DNA of 64,000 bases from Saccharothrix obliqua (GTDB taxonomy: Bacteria > Actinomycetota > Actinomycetes > Mycobacteriales > Pseudonocardiaceae), in the NCBI RefSeq assembly GCF_019375475.1, contig NZ_JAHXGQ010000008.1, positions 62,001 through 126,000 on the forward strand, written 5' to 3'. A program made the translations under genes and the position numbers. The stretch's first letter is position 1. Each line of letters opens with the position of its first letter. A model generated the notes under the pieces. It made no database searches and was not told the origin of the DNA. It saw only the letters and a program-made list of their open reading frames with translations. Positions 1 to 7,747 of this stretch are shown piece by piece.

Positions 1-224
1 TCCACCAGCTCGCCGAACGCCCGCACCACCTGGCCCGGCGACGCCAGCACCTCGGTCGACACCAGGTCGTGCGTGGTGGAGTACCACCAGGCCGCGAGGA
101 GCAGTGCGGGCACGCTGACGCGCAACACCAGCGACAGCCACCGGTTGCGCGTTTCGACCCCGAGGAACGCGGGCGGTTCCAGCACGCGCGCCGGTGTCGC
201 GGCGCGTTCGCGCGTGACGGTCAT
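1..224 (-). CDS. ABC transporter permease, N-terminal part (runs off window)
   Basis: Only the first ~74 codons are inside the window; the gene continues beyond base 1. The ATG at 224 overlaps the TGA of the upstream substrate-binding protein gene (ATGA), so the two are translationally coupled. The visible protein starts MTVTRERAATPARVLEPP, has a cytoplasmic N-terminus and then one hydrophobic segment (LVLRVSVPALLLAAWWYS), followed by a periplasmic-looking stretch ending in SPGQVVRAF. This layout, with 'LASPGQVVRAF' just after the first membrane helix, is typical of SsuC/TauC/NrtB-type permeases of nitrate/sulfonate/taurine importers. Function is inferred from this fragment and its neighbour. 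Confidence 0.8.
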   Translation of the reverse strand, partial: MTVTRERAATPARVLEPPAFLGVETRNRWLSLVLRVSVPALLLAAWWYSTTHDLVSTEVLASPGQVVRAFGELV

Positions 225-1228
225 TTGCGGTCACCCCAGTCGTAGAACACCTTCTTCGGGTCCGCGGCGGTCGGCAGCACCCCGTTCTCGGTGAACACCG
301 CGGACACGCCGGCCAACCGGACCTCGTCACCGGGTTGCGGCAGCCGCAGCACGTTGTCGTGGCGCGCGGTGGCGATGTTGTTGTCCAGTTGCAGGCCGCT
401 CGCCGCCGCCGGGCCCTGCGTGGCGAAGACGTTCTGGAACTTCTCCGGCTCCGCCTTCTCCTGCTCGTCCAGTTCGGACAGCACGCGGAGCACGGCGCGG
501 ACCACCTCCGGGGCGCGCTCCAGCAGGTCGGTGCGCGCCACGAACATGTTCATGTCGTCGGACGGCAGGTCCCGGCCGCGGAACACCACCCGCGCGCCCT
601 TGGCCACCACCTGCGGGAACGCCCGCACGATGGCCACCCACGCGTCCACCTGCCCGGTCGCGAACGCCGAAGCGGCCTGGTCCTGTTGCAGGTAAACGCG
701 TTGCACCTGGTCGGCCGGGACGCCCGCCTCCTTGAGCGCGAGCAGCAGCAGGTACTCGCCGCGCCCGGCCTTGTTCACCGCGACCCGCTTGCCGCGCAGG
801 TCCGCGACCGACTTGATCGGGCTGTCCGGCGGCACGACCAGGCCGTCGCCCGCACCGGCGCGGGGGTCGGTCACGACGTCCTTCACCGCGACCACCCGGA
901 TGTCGTCCGACGTCGCGAGGTAGCCCAGCGCGGGGGAGAACGCGCCCTCGACGAGGTTCACCGCGCCGGAGTGGATGGCGTCGGTGGTCGCGGTGAACGA
1001 CGCGTACGTGCCGCCCCACTCCACCTTGGCGTTCAGCGCGGCCAGCGGTCCGTCGAAACTGCCGTGCTTCTTGGCGTACGCGAGCGGTCCGTAGTTGCCG
1101 GGGTCGACCAGCTTGACCACCACAGGCCCGGACCCGGCGTCCGCCGGGCCGCCGCACGCGGCCAGCGCGGCGACGAGCACCGCGGCGGCGGCGGTCCGAA
1201 TGGTCCTGGAGTGCGCGAAAATACCCAT
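221..1228 (-). CDS. ABC transporter substrate-binding lipoprotein, SsuA/NMT1 family
   Basis: 335-residue extracytoplasmic solute receptor. Residues 1-24 form a lipoprotein signal peptide ending in the lipobox LAAC, with Cys25 as the lipidation site. The mature part begins with a Gly/Pro/Ala linker and has the bilobal pattern of aliphatic sulfonate/taurine/nitrate receptors (KLVDPGNYGPLAYAKKHG near the start; DLRGKRVAVNKAGRGEYLL near residues 140-160). It is upstream of and overlaps the permease gene. The short ORF at 1348-1425 resembles the Cys-containing leader peptides found upstream of sulfur-assimilation genes in actinobacteria, which favours an organosulfur substrate. The exact ligand cannot be read from the sequence. 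Confidence 0.85.
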   Translation of the reverse strand: MGIFAHSRTIRTAAAAVLVAALAACGGPADAGSGPVVVKLVDPGNYGPLAYAKKHGSFDGPLAALNAKVEWGGTYASFTATTDAIHSGAVNLVEGAFSPALGYLATSDDIRVVAVKDVVTDPRAGAGDGLVVPPDSPIKSVADLRGKRVAVNKAGRGEYLLLLALKEAGVPADQVQRVYLQQDQAASAFATGQVDAWVAIVRAFPQVVAKGARVVFRGRDLPSDDMNMFVARTDLLERAPEVVRAVLRVLSELDEQEKAEPEKFQNVFATQGPAAASGLQLDNNIATARHDNVLRLPQPGDEVRLAGVSAVFTENGVLPTAADPKKVFYDWGDRK

Positions 1229-1341
1229 GAGCGTGCCTGTTGCCCCTTATGTCGCAAGGAATCAGGTGCGGGAGGAGAGGTCGCCGAACAGCCGCGAACC
1301 CGGTGTCGGGTGCGGTCGGTCGGCCGGAGGTGGGTGAGCGG

Positions 1342-1358
1342 CGTCGCTCAGCGCGACG
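1342..1358 (-). promoter_or_regulatory. Small hairpin around the leader-peptide stop codon
   Basis: A perfect 6-bp inverted repeat (CGTCGC / GCGACG, minus strand) with loop GCTGA encloses the TGA stop codon of the leader peptide. Ribosome pausing near the Cys codon four codons upstream would affect whether this hairpin, or any competing structure, forms. An attenuation role is inference; the hairpin itself is seen directly. Confidence 0.4.
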
Positions 1359-1425
1359 GACACAGCGCGCTGGCGACCCGGAGCAGGTCGACGTGCTGAC
1401 GGGTCGTCAGCCGGAGCAGCCTCAT
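1348..1425 (-). CDS. Cysteine-containing leader peptide (25 aa) upstream of the sulfonate ABC operon
   Basis: A 25-codon ORF that begins MRLLRLTTRQHVDLLR and ends VASALCPSR. The RHVDLxRVxxALC-type pattern is shared by a widespread family of putative actinobacterial leader peptides found upstream of sulfur-assimilation and transport genes, thought to sense cysteine supply through ribosome behaviour at the Cys codon. Here Cys is codon 22, close to the stop. It lies 119 bp upstream of the substrate-binding protein on the same strand. A TTGACG-18 bp-TAGCGT promoter ends 8 bp before its ATG, so the mRNA is probably leaderless and the leader is the first thing translated. Too short for most gene callers. 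Confidence 0.75.
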   Translation of the reverse strand: MRLLRLTTRQHVDLLRVASALCPSR

Positions 1426-1432
1426 GGCGGGA

Positions 1433-1462
1433 ACGCTAGGTACGCCACCCGGAGCGCGTCAA
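1433..1462 (-). promoter_or_regulatory. Promoter of the leader peptide / sulfonate ABC operon
   Basis: On the minus strand, TTGACG (1462-1457) is followed after 18 bp by TAGCGT (1438-1433), matching the housekeeping sigma -35/-10 pattern. The -10 hexamer sits 8 bp before the leader-peptide ATG, which implies transcription starts at or next to the A of the ATG. Confidence 0.5.
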
Positions 1463-1688
1463 CCGCGTCGCGCGCCTTCCCGCATCATGGAAATGCCTCT
1501 GACCAGGCAATATTCTTTCCATCCCGGTCGTGGTATTCCACATGGTGGCAACCGGCTGGTTCAGGGCGGATCTTCGCCGCACCTCGGCGGTCCACTCGGG
1601 ACGGTGGTCGGGTGCGGCAACCTGTGATCGGTAGGGGCCCGGCCGCCCGCACGATGTGGTCACCACACCAGCGGCTCGGGAGGGCACC

Positions 1689-2216
1689 GTGTTCAAGAAG
1701 TTTCGCGACCGGATCACCGCGGCGACGCAGGAGGCGACGACGCGGGCGGTGCAGGACTTCCAGCAGGAGGCGGCGCGGTTCCAGGAGGAGGCGGCGCGGC
1801 AGGGGCACCACATCGTGCCGCAGGTGCCGACGACCGCGATGGCGGCGCAGGCTTTCCAGACCATGCAGGCAGACCCCGGCATGGCCGCGTTCCTCGCGCT
1901 GCCCGCCGAGGAGCAGATGCGCCAGCAGCGCGAGGCCAACGCCTACGGGCAGGAACTCCGCCGGCTCCACGAAACCGGCCTGCCCGCGACGGCCGTCATC
2001 CGCACCCTCGACCCGACCGGGACGCTGGTCGTCGGTCAGCAGCAGTACACCTCGGTCGTCGACGTCACGCCCGCGGACGGTGCGCCCTACCAGGCCACGA
2101 TCACGCACCTGGTGCCCGCCATGGCGTACTCCCAGTACACGCCCGGCACGCGGCACCTGGCCAGGATCGACCCCGCCGACCCGGCCAAGGTGGCGGTGTT
2201 CGAGCTGATCGCCTGA
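1689..2216 (+). CDS. Uncharacterised cytoplasmic protein (175 aa)
   Basis: I do not recognise a named family. The GTG at 1689 is preferred to the ATG 33 bp upstream because GGGAGGG lies just before it at a suitable distance. Residues ~1-60 are Lys/Glu/Gln/Ala-rich and predicted helical (KKFRDRITAATQEATTRAV), possibly coiled coil. Residues ~95-175 look beta-rich (AVIRTLDPTGTLVVGQQQYTSVV; HLARIDPADPAKVAVFEL), resembling a small beta-barrel. There is no signal peptide or membrane segment. It is monocistronic, between the ABC operon promoter and the M48 protease gene. Confidence 0.75.
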   Translation: MFKKFRDRITAATQEATTRAVQDFQQEAARFQEEAARQGHHIVPQVPTTAMAAQAFQTMQADPGMAAFLALPAEEQMRQQREANAYGQELRRLHETGLPATAVIRTLDPTGTLVVGQQQYTSVVDVTPADGAPYQATITHLVPAMAYSQYTPGTRHLARIDPADPAKVAVFELIA

Positions 2217-2477
2217 GCGTGGTGCCGGCCGAGTGGTGGCCCGGCGCGGCGGCGGCCGGGTTGATCGCCGGGCGGCACCGGCCGAGTGGACCGCCTGAGC
2301 CCGACACCTGCCGAGCGGTGCCTTGACGCGGCGGTGAGCGAGCCGACCCCGCCGGAGCGTGCGGCCGGAGTCGATCGCGTCGGCCCACCGACCTGCCCGG
2401 TTGGGCCGTCGGCGCGGGGCGTTAGGCGTTCGTGACCGACCACTTCCCGGAATGCGCTCGCGGGCGGCGGGAGCGGG

Positions 2478-3629
2478 ATGCAGACTCCCGCCGTGGAAAG
2501 ACTCAAGGCCGTGGCCCGCCGGCTCGACGCGCGCCAGTTCGCCGCCTACTCGGCCGCACCGCCCACCCGTCCCGAGTGGACGGCCGCGCGGGTCGCGTTG
2601 ATCGCCACCTCGGCGGTGCTGACCCTGGCGGTGCTCGGCGGCCTGGTGCTCGGGGTGCGCCTGGTGCTGCGTGACTTCCCGTCGTTCTGGGCGGTACCCG
2701 GGCTGCTGCTGATCGGCCTCGCGTGGGAGCTGCGACCCCGCCTGGGCAGGCTGGGCGGCGAGTGGGCCGAGGTCACGCGGGGCACCGCGCCGACGTTGTT
2801 CGCGTTGCTGGACCGGATCGGCGCGGCGGCGGGCGCGCCGGCACCGCACGTCGTCGCCCTCGACTTCGACTTCAACGCGAGCGCCGGCGTCCACGGGCTG
2901 CGCCGCCGCCGTCGGCTCACGCTGGGCCTGCCGATGTGGGGCGTGCTCGCGCCGGGACAGCGGGTCGCGCTGCTGGCGCACGAGTTCGGGCACTTCGTCA
3001 ACGGCGACCCGGCACGCGGCGTCGCCACGTCGCCCGCGTTGCTCACCCCGGGGCTGATCGCGGACATGGTGAGCCCGAGCGCGTCGGTCACCGGCTCGAA
3101 CCCGTTCGTGGAACTGGTGGAGGCGGTGATCGCGCCGCTCCAGCGGCTCGTGGCGCGTGGTTTCCTGCTGGTGCAGGCGGGATTGCTGGTGGTCGCCTCA
3201 CGCGACCGGCAGCGTGCCGAATACTGCGCGGACGCCGTCGCGGTGCGGTTGGCGGGCACCGACGCGACCGCGGCGCTGATGGACGACCTGGTCGCCGCCG
3301 ACCAGCTGATGGGCGCGGTCGCCGCGGCCGAGCGCGGTGTGCGGGCGACCGCGACCGCACGCCACGCCCACCCGGGCCCGGCGACGTGGCGTGCCGCGGC
3401 GGAACGGGTGCGGGCGACCCTGTCGCCGGCGGAACTGCGTGCCGCCTCGGTGGACGGGTCGACGTTGTGGGACAGCCACCCGCCTGCCGGTCTGCGTGCC
3501 CGTGCCGTCGAGTCGTGGCCGCACCGCGAAGCCGCCGTCACGCTGTCCGCCGAGGACTCCGCCCGCATCGACGCCGAACTGGCCCGCTGGTACGCCCGCG
3601 CCGGCCGCGACCTCGCCTGGGAGCGGTAG
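2478..3629 (+). CDS. M48 family zinc metalloprotease, membrane-anchored
   Basis: 383 aa. Two hydrophobic segments at ~40-63 and ~70-84 precede a catalytic domain with the zinc motif HEFGH (His168, Glu169, His172) and a downstream RAEYCAD motif whose Glu should be the third zinc ligand. This is the arrangement of M48 (HtpX/Ste24-like) peptidases, usually involved in membrane-protein quality control. The C-terminal ~90 residues are Ala/Arg-rich and lack further membrane helices. The start at 2478 follows a purine-rich GGGAGCGGG. The gene is followed after 9 bp by the glycosyltransferase gene, so the two are probably cotranscribed. Substrate unknown. Confidence 0.88.
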   Translation: MQTPAVERLKAVARRLDARQFAAYSAAPPTRPEWTAARVALIATSAVLTLAVLGGLVLGVRLVLRDFPSFWAVPGLLLIGLAWELRPRLGRLGGEWAEVTRGTAPTLFALLDRIGAAAGAPAPHVVALDFDFNASAGVHGLRRRRRLTLGLPMWGVLAPGQRVALLAHEFGHFVNGDPARGVATSPALLTPGLIADMVSPSASVTGSNPFVELVEAVIAPLQRLVARGFLLVQAGLLVVASRDRQRAEYCADAVAVRLAGTDATAALMDDLVAADQLMGAVAAAERGVRATATARHAHPGPATWRAAAERVRATLSPAELRAASVDGSTLWDSHPPAGLRARAVESWPHREAAVTLSAEDSARIDAELARWYARAGRDLAWER

Positions 3630-3638
3630 GTTCGGACC

Positions 3639-4598
3639 ATGCGCGTGATCTTCGTCAGCCTCGCCTCCGCGGGCCACACCTACCCGATGGTCCCGCTCGC
3701 GGTCGCGGCGCGGGACGCCGGGCACGACGTGCGCTTCGCGGCCGGGGAAGCGGTGCACGCGGTGCTCGCCGAGCAGGGGCTGCGGCCGTTCCGCCCGGCG
3801 GACTGCTTCTACGACGTGTACGCCGAGGACCTGGCCCCGGAGCTGGACCGGCTGCGACCCGACCTCGTGGTGCACGGCTGGGGTGTGCCGGGCGCGGGTG
3901 TCGCGGCGGCCCGCGCCGGGGTGCCCGCGCTGTGGCACGGGTTCGGGCGGATGTTCCCGGAGGGCATCGGGCTGGAGCGCCCCGGCGGCGGCGTGCACCT
4001 GGACATCTGCCCGCCGTCCCTCCAGGACCCCGACTTCCTCGCCCACCGCGACCGGATCGCGTTGCGGCCGGTGCCGTTCTCGACGCCGGCCGCGCCGGTC
4101 CGGCACGACCGCCCGCTGGTCTACCTGACGCTCGGCACCGCGTTCGGCACGCCGGAACTGCTCGCGACGGCCGTCCACGCCCTGTCCGCCCTGGACGTGC
4201 ACGTCCTGGTCGCCACCGGCCGGGTGCCGGTGGACCAGCTCGGCGAGGTGCCGCCGGGGGTGACCGTCCGCCCGTGGGTGGCGCAGGCCGACCTGTGGCC
4301 GCACGTCGACCTGGTCGTGCACCACGGCGGCAGCGGCACCACGCTCGGCGCGCTCGCCGCCGGCGTGCCGCAGTTGCTGCTGCCGCAGGGCGCCGACCAG
4401 TTCGCCAACGCCGACGCCGTCCACGCCGCCGGTGCCGGCCTCCGGGCCGAGGAGACGCGGGACGCGATCACGGCGGCGGCGCGGGAGCTGCTGCGGGACG
4501 GCGGCTACCGCGAGGCGGCGCGCGTGGTCGCCGACGAGGTGGCGCGGATGCCCTCGCCCGAGGAGGTCGCGCGCCGGTTGCCCGAGTTCACGGGATGA
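3639..4598 (+). CDS. UDP-glycosyltransferase-like protein, GT1/MGT family
   Basis: 319-residue GT-B-fold glycosyltransferase of the macrolide/UGT type. It opens with MRVIFVSLASAGHTYPMVPLA, the usual acceptor-domain start. Near residues 225-260 is the donor-sugar signature WPHVDLVVHHGGSGTTLGAL followed by P-x3-QGADQFANA. It is shorter than typical macrolide glycosyltransferases (~390-420 aa); the N-terminal acceptor domain is reduced, as in several actinobacterial paralogues. Sugar donor and acceptor are not predictable. Its 3' end overlaps the convergent response-regulator gene by 11 bp. Confidence 0.85.
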   Translation: MRVIFVSLASAGHTYPMVPLAVAARDAGHDVRFAAGEAVHAVLAEQGLRPFRPADCFYDVYAEDLAPELDRLRPDLVVHGWGVPGAGVAAARAGVPALWHGFGRMFPEGIGLERPGGGVHLDICPPSLQDPDFLAHRDRIALRPVPFSTPAAPVRHDRPLVYLTLGTAFGTPELLATAVHALSALDVHVLVATGRVPVDQLGEVPPGVTVRPWVAQADLWPHVDLVVHHGGSGTTLGALAAGVPQLLLPQGADQFANADAVHAAGAGLRAEETRDAITAAARELLRDGGYREAARVVADEVARMPSPEEVARRLPEFTG

Positions 4599-5232
4599 GG
4601 CCGGCCTCGTAGGCGACGATGGCGGCCTGGACGCGGTTGCGGACGTCGAGCTGCCGCAGGACCGCACCCACGTGCAGTTTCACGGTGCCCTCGACCACGT
4701 GGATGCGCTCGGCGATCTCCGCGTTCGACAAGCCGGCCCCGACCAGGCCCAGCACCTCCCGCTCGCGGGCGGTCAGCCCGGCGACGCGCTCCGTGGCGTG
4801 CAGCCGGGGCCCGCGCCCGGACAGGTGGTCGACCACCCGCTTCGCGATCAGCGGCGACAGGTAGGCCGCGCCGGACGCGGCGGCACGCACCCCGGCGATG
4901 ATCTCGTTGGGGTCGCCGGTCTTCAGCACGAAACCGCTGGTGCCCTCGCCCAGCGCGCGGGAGATGTAGGCGTCGTCGGCGAACGTGGTCAGCACCAGGC
5001 AGGCGGTCCCGGTGTCGAGCGCGCGGATGCGGGCCGCCGCGTCCAGCCCGTCCATCCCCGGCATCCGGATGTCCAGCACGGCGACGTCCGGCCGGTGCTC
5101 GCGCACCAGCTCGACCGCCGCGCTCCCGGTGGCGGCCTCGGCCACCACCTCCACGTCGTCCGCCGCCGCCAGCACCGCACGCACCCCGACCCGGACGATC
5201 GCCTCGTCGTCCGCCAGCACCACCCTGATCAC
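4588..5232 (-). CDS. LuxR/NarL-family response regulator
   Basis: 214 aa from the GTG at 5232. This start sits just before the canonical IRVVLADDEA receiver opening; an open frame further upstream encodes no domain and overlaps the kinase. The receiver domain spans ~1-120 with acidic pair Asp8/Asp9, phospho-acceptor Asp54 (AVLDIRMPGMDG), the switch Thr (LVLTTFADD) and Lys (VLKTGD). A C-terminal LuxR helix-turn-helix follows (LTAREREVLGLVGAGLSNAEIAERIHVVEGTVKLHV). It lies 19 bp after the histidine kinase gene on the same strand, making a cognate two-component pair. Target genes are not evident; the upstream PAP2 gene belongs to the same transcription unit. Confidence 0.92.
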   Translation of the reverse strand: MIRVVLADDEAIVRVGVRAVLAAADDVEVVAEAATGSAAVELVREHRPDVAVLDIRMPGMDGLDAAARIRALDTGTACLVLTTFADDAYISRALGEGTSGFVLKTGDPNEIIAGVRAAASGAAYLSPLIAKRVVDHLSGRGPRLHATERVAGLTAREREVLGLVGAGLSNAEIAERIHVVEGTVKLHVGAVLRQLDVRNRVQAAIVAYEAGLIP

Positions 5233-5251
5233 CCCCGCATCATGCCCGTCG

Positions 5252-6733
5252 TCACGGGTCGCGGCGGAGCAGGGCCTTGTCGACCAGCACCCCGTCCCGG
5301 AAGCACAGGCGGTGCAGGTCCAGCCGCCGCCCGTCGAACGGGTTGATGTGCGTGCTGTAGTACCGGCAGGTCGCGCCACCCGGGACGGGCAGCGGGTCGT
5401 CCGGCGCGTCCACCCGAACCCGGCGCGGCAGGTCCAGCTCCGACTCGTGGCGACCCGGCTCCAGCCGTTGGAACGCGGTCGCGTCCAGCGTCGACGTCGC
5501 CGCGTCGAACACCAGGTAGCCGAGGACGGCGACCACGATGCCAGCGGCGATCGCGGAGGTCAGCAGCACGGCGCGCCGGGCGCTGCGCCGCACCTGCTGC
5601 TCGACGCGGTGGCGGTGCGGCACGGCCGTGGCCACCGCCCGGCCGGGCAGCCGGGCCGTCACCGCGAACCCGCCGCCCTCGTCGGGACCGGCGGTGAACC
5701 GGCCGCCGACCAGGGCGACCCGCTCGGCCAACCCCAGCAGGCCCTGCCCGCTGCCGGGCACGTCGTCCGGGGTCCGGCGGCCCGGTCCGCTGACCACGCG
5801 CAGCTCGACGCCGTCCTCGACCCGGCCCAGGTCGACGGAGACCGGTGCGCCGGGCGCGTGCTTGATGGCGTTGGTGATCGCCTCGGTCAGCACCCGGTGC
5901 ACGGTCTGCGCGATCACCGGGTCGACGTCGCCCGGACCGTCGCCGGTCAGCTCCACCCGCAACCCGGACCGCCGGGCGCGCGCCACGACGTCGGCCGCGG
6001 ACTCCACCGGCTCCCGCTCGGCGGTGCGCAGGAGGCTCACCACGTCGGCGAGCCGCTCGGCGGCGGAGGTGACGGCGGACCGCGCCGCACGCGCGGCCTC
6101 CCGGTGCTCCGGCGCGAGCGCGGGCGCGACCTCCAGCGCGCCGACCAGCAGGGCCGCCTGCGCCAGCTCGTGCCCCACGAGGTCGTGCATCTCCGCCGCG
6201 AGCCGGGCGCGTTCCCGCACGCGGACGTGCTCGGCGTCGCGCTCCAGCTGCTCGGCGCGCTCCCAGCCGCCGCGCACCATCGCCGTGTACTGGCGGCGGT
6301 ACCGGCCGACGGCCCACGGCACGGCCGCCAGCACCGCCACGGCGGAGGTCGCGGCCAACGCGGTGTCCACCGCGCCCGTCAGCACGAGCGCCGCGGTCGC
6401 CGTGCTCGTGCCGATCAGGACCAGCGCGACGACACCGCGCTCACCGGTCCGCGCGTGCCGACCGGCCAGGAACGCCACGCCGACCAGCCCACCGGCCAGC
6501 AGCCCCACCGCGATCGTGCTGTCGCCCCGCGCCGAGGCGAAGAACCCCACCTGCCACGCCACCGCGGTGACCACCAGGGCGGTGACCGGTCGCCGCCCGG
6601 CCAGCGGCAGCGCGACCGCCAGCACGGCCAGGTAGGCGACCGCCTCCCAGGGCGTGATCCGCCCGGGTCGCGAGGTGATCGCCGCCCACACCACCGGCAG
6701 CGCCCCGAGCACCCACACGATCACCACGCGCAC
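5252..6733 (-). CDS. Sensor histidine kinase (HisKA_3 type) with C-terminal membrane/extracytoplasmic extension
   Basis: ~493 aa from the GTG at 6733, which has GGGAG nine bases upstream; a GTG at 6751 would add six residues. The N-terminus has five to six membrane helices. The dimerisation/phospho-acceptor motif is RARLAAEMHDLVGHEL (His183), the ATPase N box is TEAITNAIKHAP, and the G box is GSGQGLLGLAERV. Unusually, the kinase core (ending ~370) is followed by a hydrophobic helix (~389-410, VLLTSAIAAGIVVAVLGYLV) and an ~80-residue tail with two Cys, which should lie outside the membrane. Stop is 19 bp before the response regulator start; the 5' end is next to the PAP2 stop. Confidence 0.9.
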   Translation of the reverse strand: MRVVIVWVLGALPVVWAAITSRPGRITPWEAVAYLAVLAVALPLAGRRPVTALVVTAVAWQVGFFASARGDSTIAVGLLAGGLVGVAFLAGRHARTGERGVVALVLIGTSTATAALVLTGAVDTALAATSAVAVLAAVPWAVGRYRRQYTAMVRGGWERAEQLERDAEHVRVRERARLAAEMHDLVGHELAQAALLVGALEVAPALAPEHREAARAARSAVTSAAERLADVVSLLRTAEREPVESAADVVARARRSGLRVELTGDGPGDVDPVIAQTVHRVLTEAITNAIKHAPGAPVSVDLGRVEDGVELRVVSGPGRRTPDDVPGSGQGLLGLAERVALVGGRFTAGPDEGGGFAVTARLPGRAVATAVPHRHRVEQQVRRSARRAVLLTSAIAAGIVVAVLGYLVFDAATSTLDATAFQRLEPGRHESELDLPRRVRVDAPDDPLPVPGGATCRYYSTHINPFDGRRLDLHRLCFRDGVLVDKALLRRDP

Positions 6734-6740
6734 ACCGGGA

Positions 6741-7373
6741 TCATCTCCCACCGAGCAACGCGCCGCCCGCGCTGTTGGCCCGCAGCCGGTCGACCGCCGG
6801 CGTCAAGGCGCGTGCCACCACCGGCAGCACCAGGGCGACCGCCGCGCCCAGCGCCAGTCCCGCCACCACGTCGTGCGGGTAGTGCACGCCGACGAACACC
6901 CGCGAGGCGGCGGCCAACCCGGCGAGGCCGAGCGCGAGCACGCCGAGCCGCACCCCGGACCAGAGGATCGCGACGGCGGCGGCGCCCGCGATGGTGGAGT
7001 GGTTGCTGGGGAACGACCAGTCGCCGAACTCGGGGCAGGCGACGATCGTCGCCACGTCGCCCAGCGCGCGGCACGGCCGGTCCTCCTGCCACACCTCCTT
7101 TACGGTCTCGCTCACCGCGTAGGCGAGCACGGTCACCACCGGCGCGAGGACGGCCCGCGCCATCGCCGCCGCCGACCCGCGCCGCGCGCGCCACCACAGC
7201 AGCAGGAACAGGACCGCGAACACACCGATGACCGCCTCCGTCGCGATCGCGCCCAGCACCCGCACCGGCTCGGGGCTCGCCGCGCCGAACCCGGCGAAGT
7301 CGAGGTACAGCTCCGCGCTGACGTCGGGCACGTCCTCAACCGGGATCGCTTGAACAACAGGGGTTCTCCACAT
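6741..7373 (-). CDS. PAP2 superfamily membrane phosphatase
   Basis: 210 aa from the ATG at 7373. The open frame continues upstream only through the repeat region and shows no conserved sequence there. All three PAP2 signatures are present: K-x6-RP (KEVWQEDRP), a PSxH motif (SFPSNHS, with Asn in place of the usual Gly), and SRxxxxxHxxxD (SRVFVGVHYPHD). About five hydrophobic helices. The family dephosphorylates lipid phosphates or pyrophosphates such as phosphatidate or undecaprenyl pyrophosphate; which one cannot be told. Its end abuts the start of the histidine kinase gene, so it is probably the first gene of a three-gene operon. Confidence 0.88.
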   Translation of the reverse strand: MWRTPVVQAIPVEDVPDVSAELYLDFAGFGAASPEPVRVLGAIATEAVIGVFAVLFLLLWWRARRGSAAAMARAVLAPVVTVLAYAVSETVKEVWQEDRPCRALGDVATIVACPEFGDWSFPSNHSTIAGAAAVAILWSGVRLGVLALGLAGLAAASRVFVGVHYPHDVVAGLALGAAVALVLPVVARALTPAVDRLRANSAGGALLGGR

Positions 7374-7534
7374 GGCGCAGAGGTTACAAAGATCAACTCG
7401 CGCGCCGCGTCCCCCCGTGGTCGCGCGTCGTCCTTGCCTTCCGGTATGGGAGGACCCATGCCTTCCGGTCGGCCACGCTCTACGCCCGCGGTGTTCGACG
7501 GCCGGCGGCTCGTGATGCCTCGCGAGTTCCAAGC

Positions 7535-7678
7535 GCCGGGTCGGGGGCGGGCTGCTCGGCGAGTTCGACGCTTGCCGGGTCGGGAGCGGGCTGCTCCGCG
7601 AGTTCTTGCCGGGTCGGGGGCGAGTTGCCCCACGGGTTCCGCGCCCGCTGGGTCGGGAGCGGGCTGCTCCACGCCCCC
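7535..7678. repeat. Four-copy 32-bp hairpin-forming tandem repeat
   Basis: Four imperfect 32-bp units at 7535-7566, 7574-7605, 7608-7639 and 7647-7678, separated by 7, 2 and 7 bp. Each opens with G-C-C/T-GGGTCGGG and most end in ACGGGTTC- or GCGAGTTC-like sequence. Units 2 and 4 contain GGAGC-GGGCT-GCTCC. Unit 3 reads GGGGC-GAGTT-GCCCC, so both arms changed together and the stem is kept, which suggests selection for structure. It lies in the 374-bp noncoding gap between the PAP2 start and the 3' end of the WYL regulator gene; no gene is seen there. Confidence 0.7.
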
Positions 7679-7747
7679 CGGGTAGGGGAGCGGATCGCCC
7701 CGGCCGGCGCGGTGCCGCGCCACCGGTCCCCTGTGGACCGGCCGCCG

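Noticed and set aside
7535-7678. CRISPR array
   Set aside because: Units of 32 bp are separated by only 2-7 bp, far too short for spacers, and no cas genes are near.
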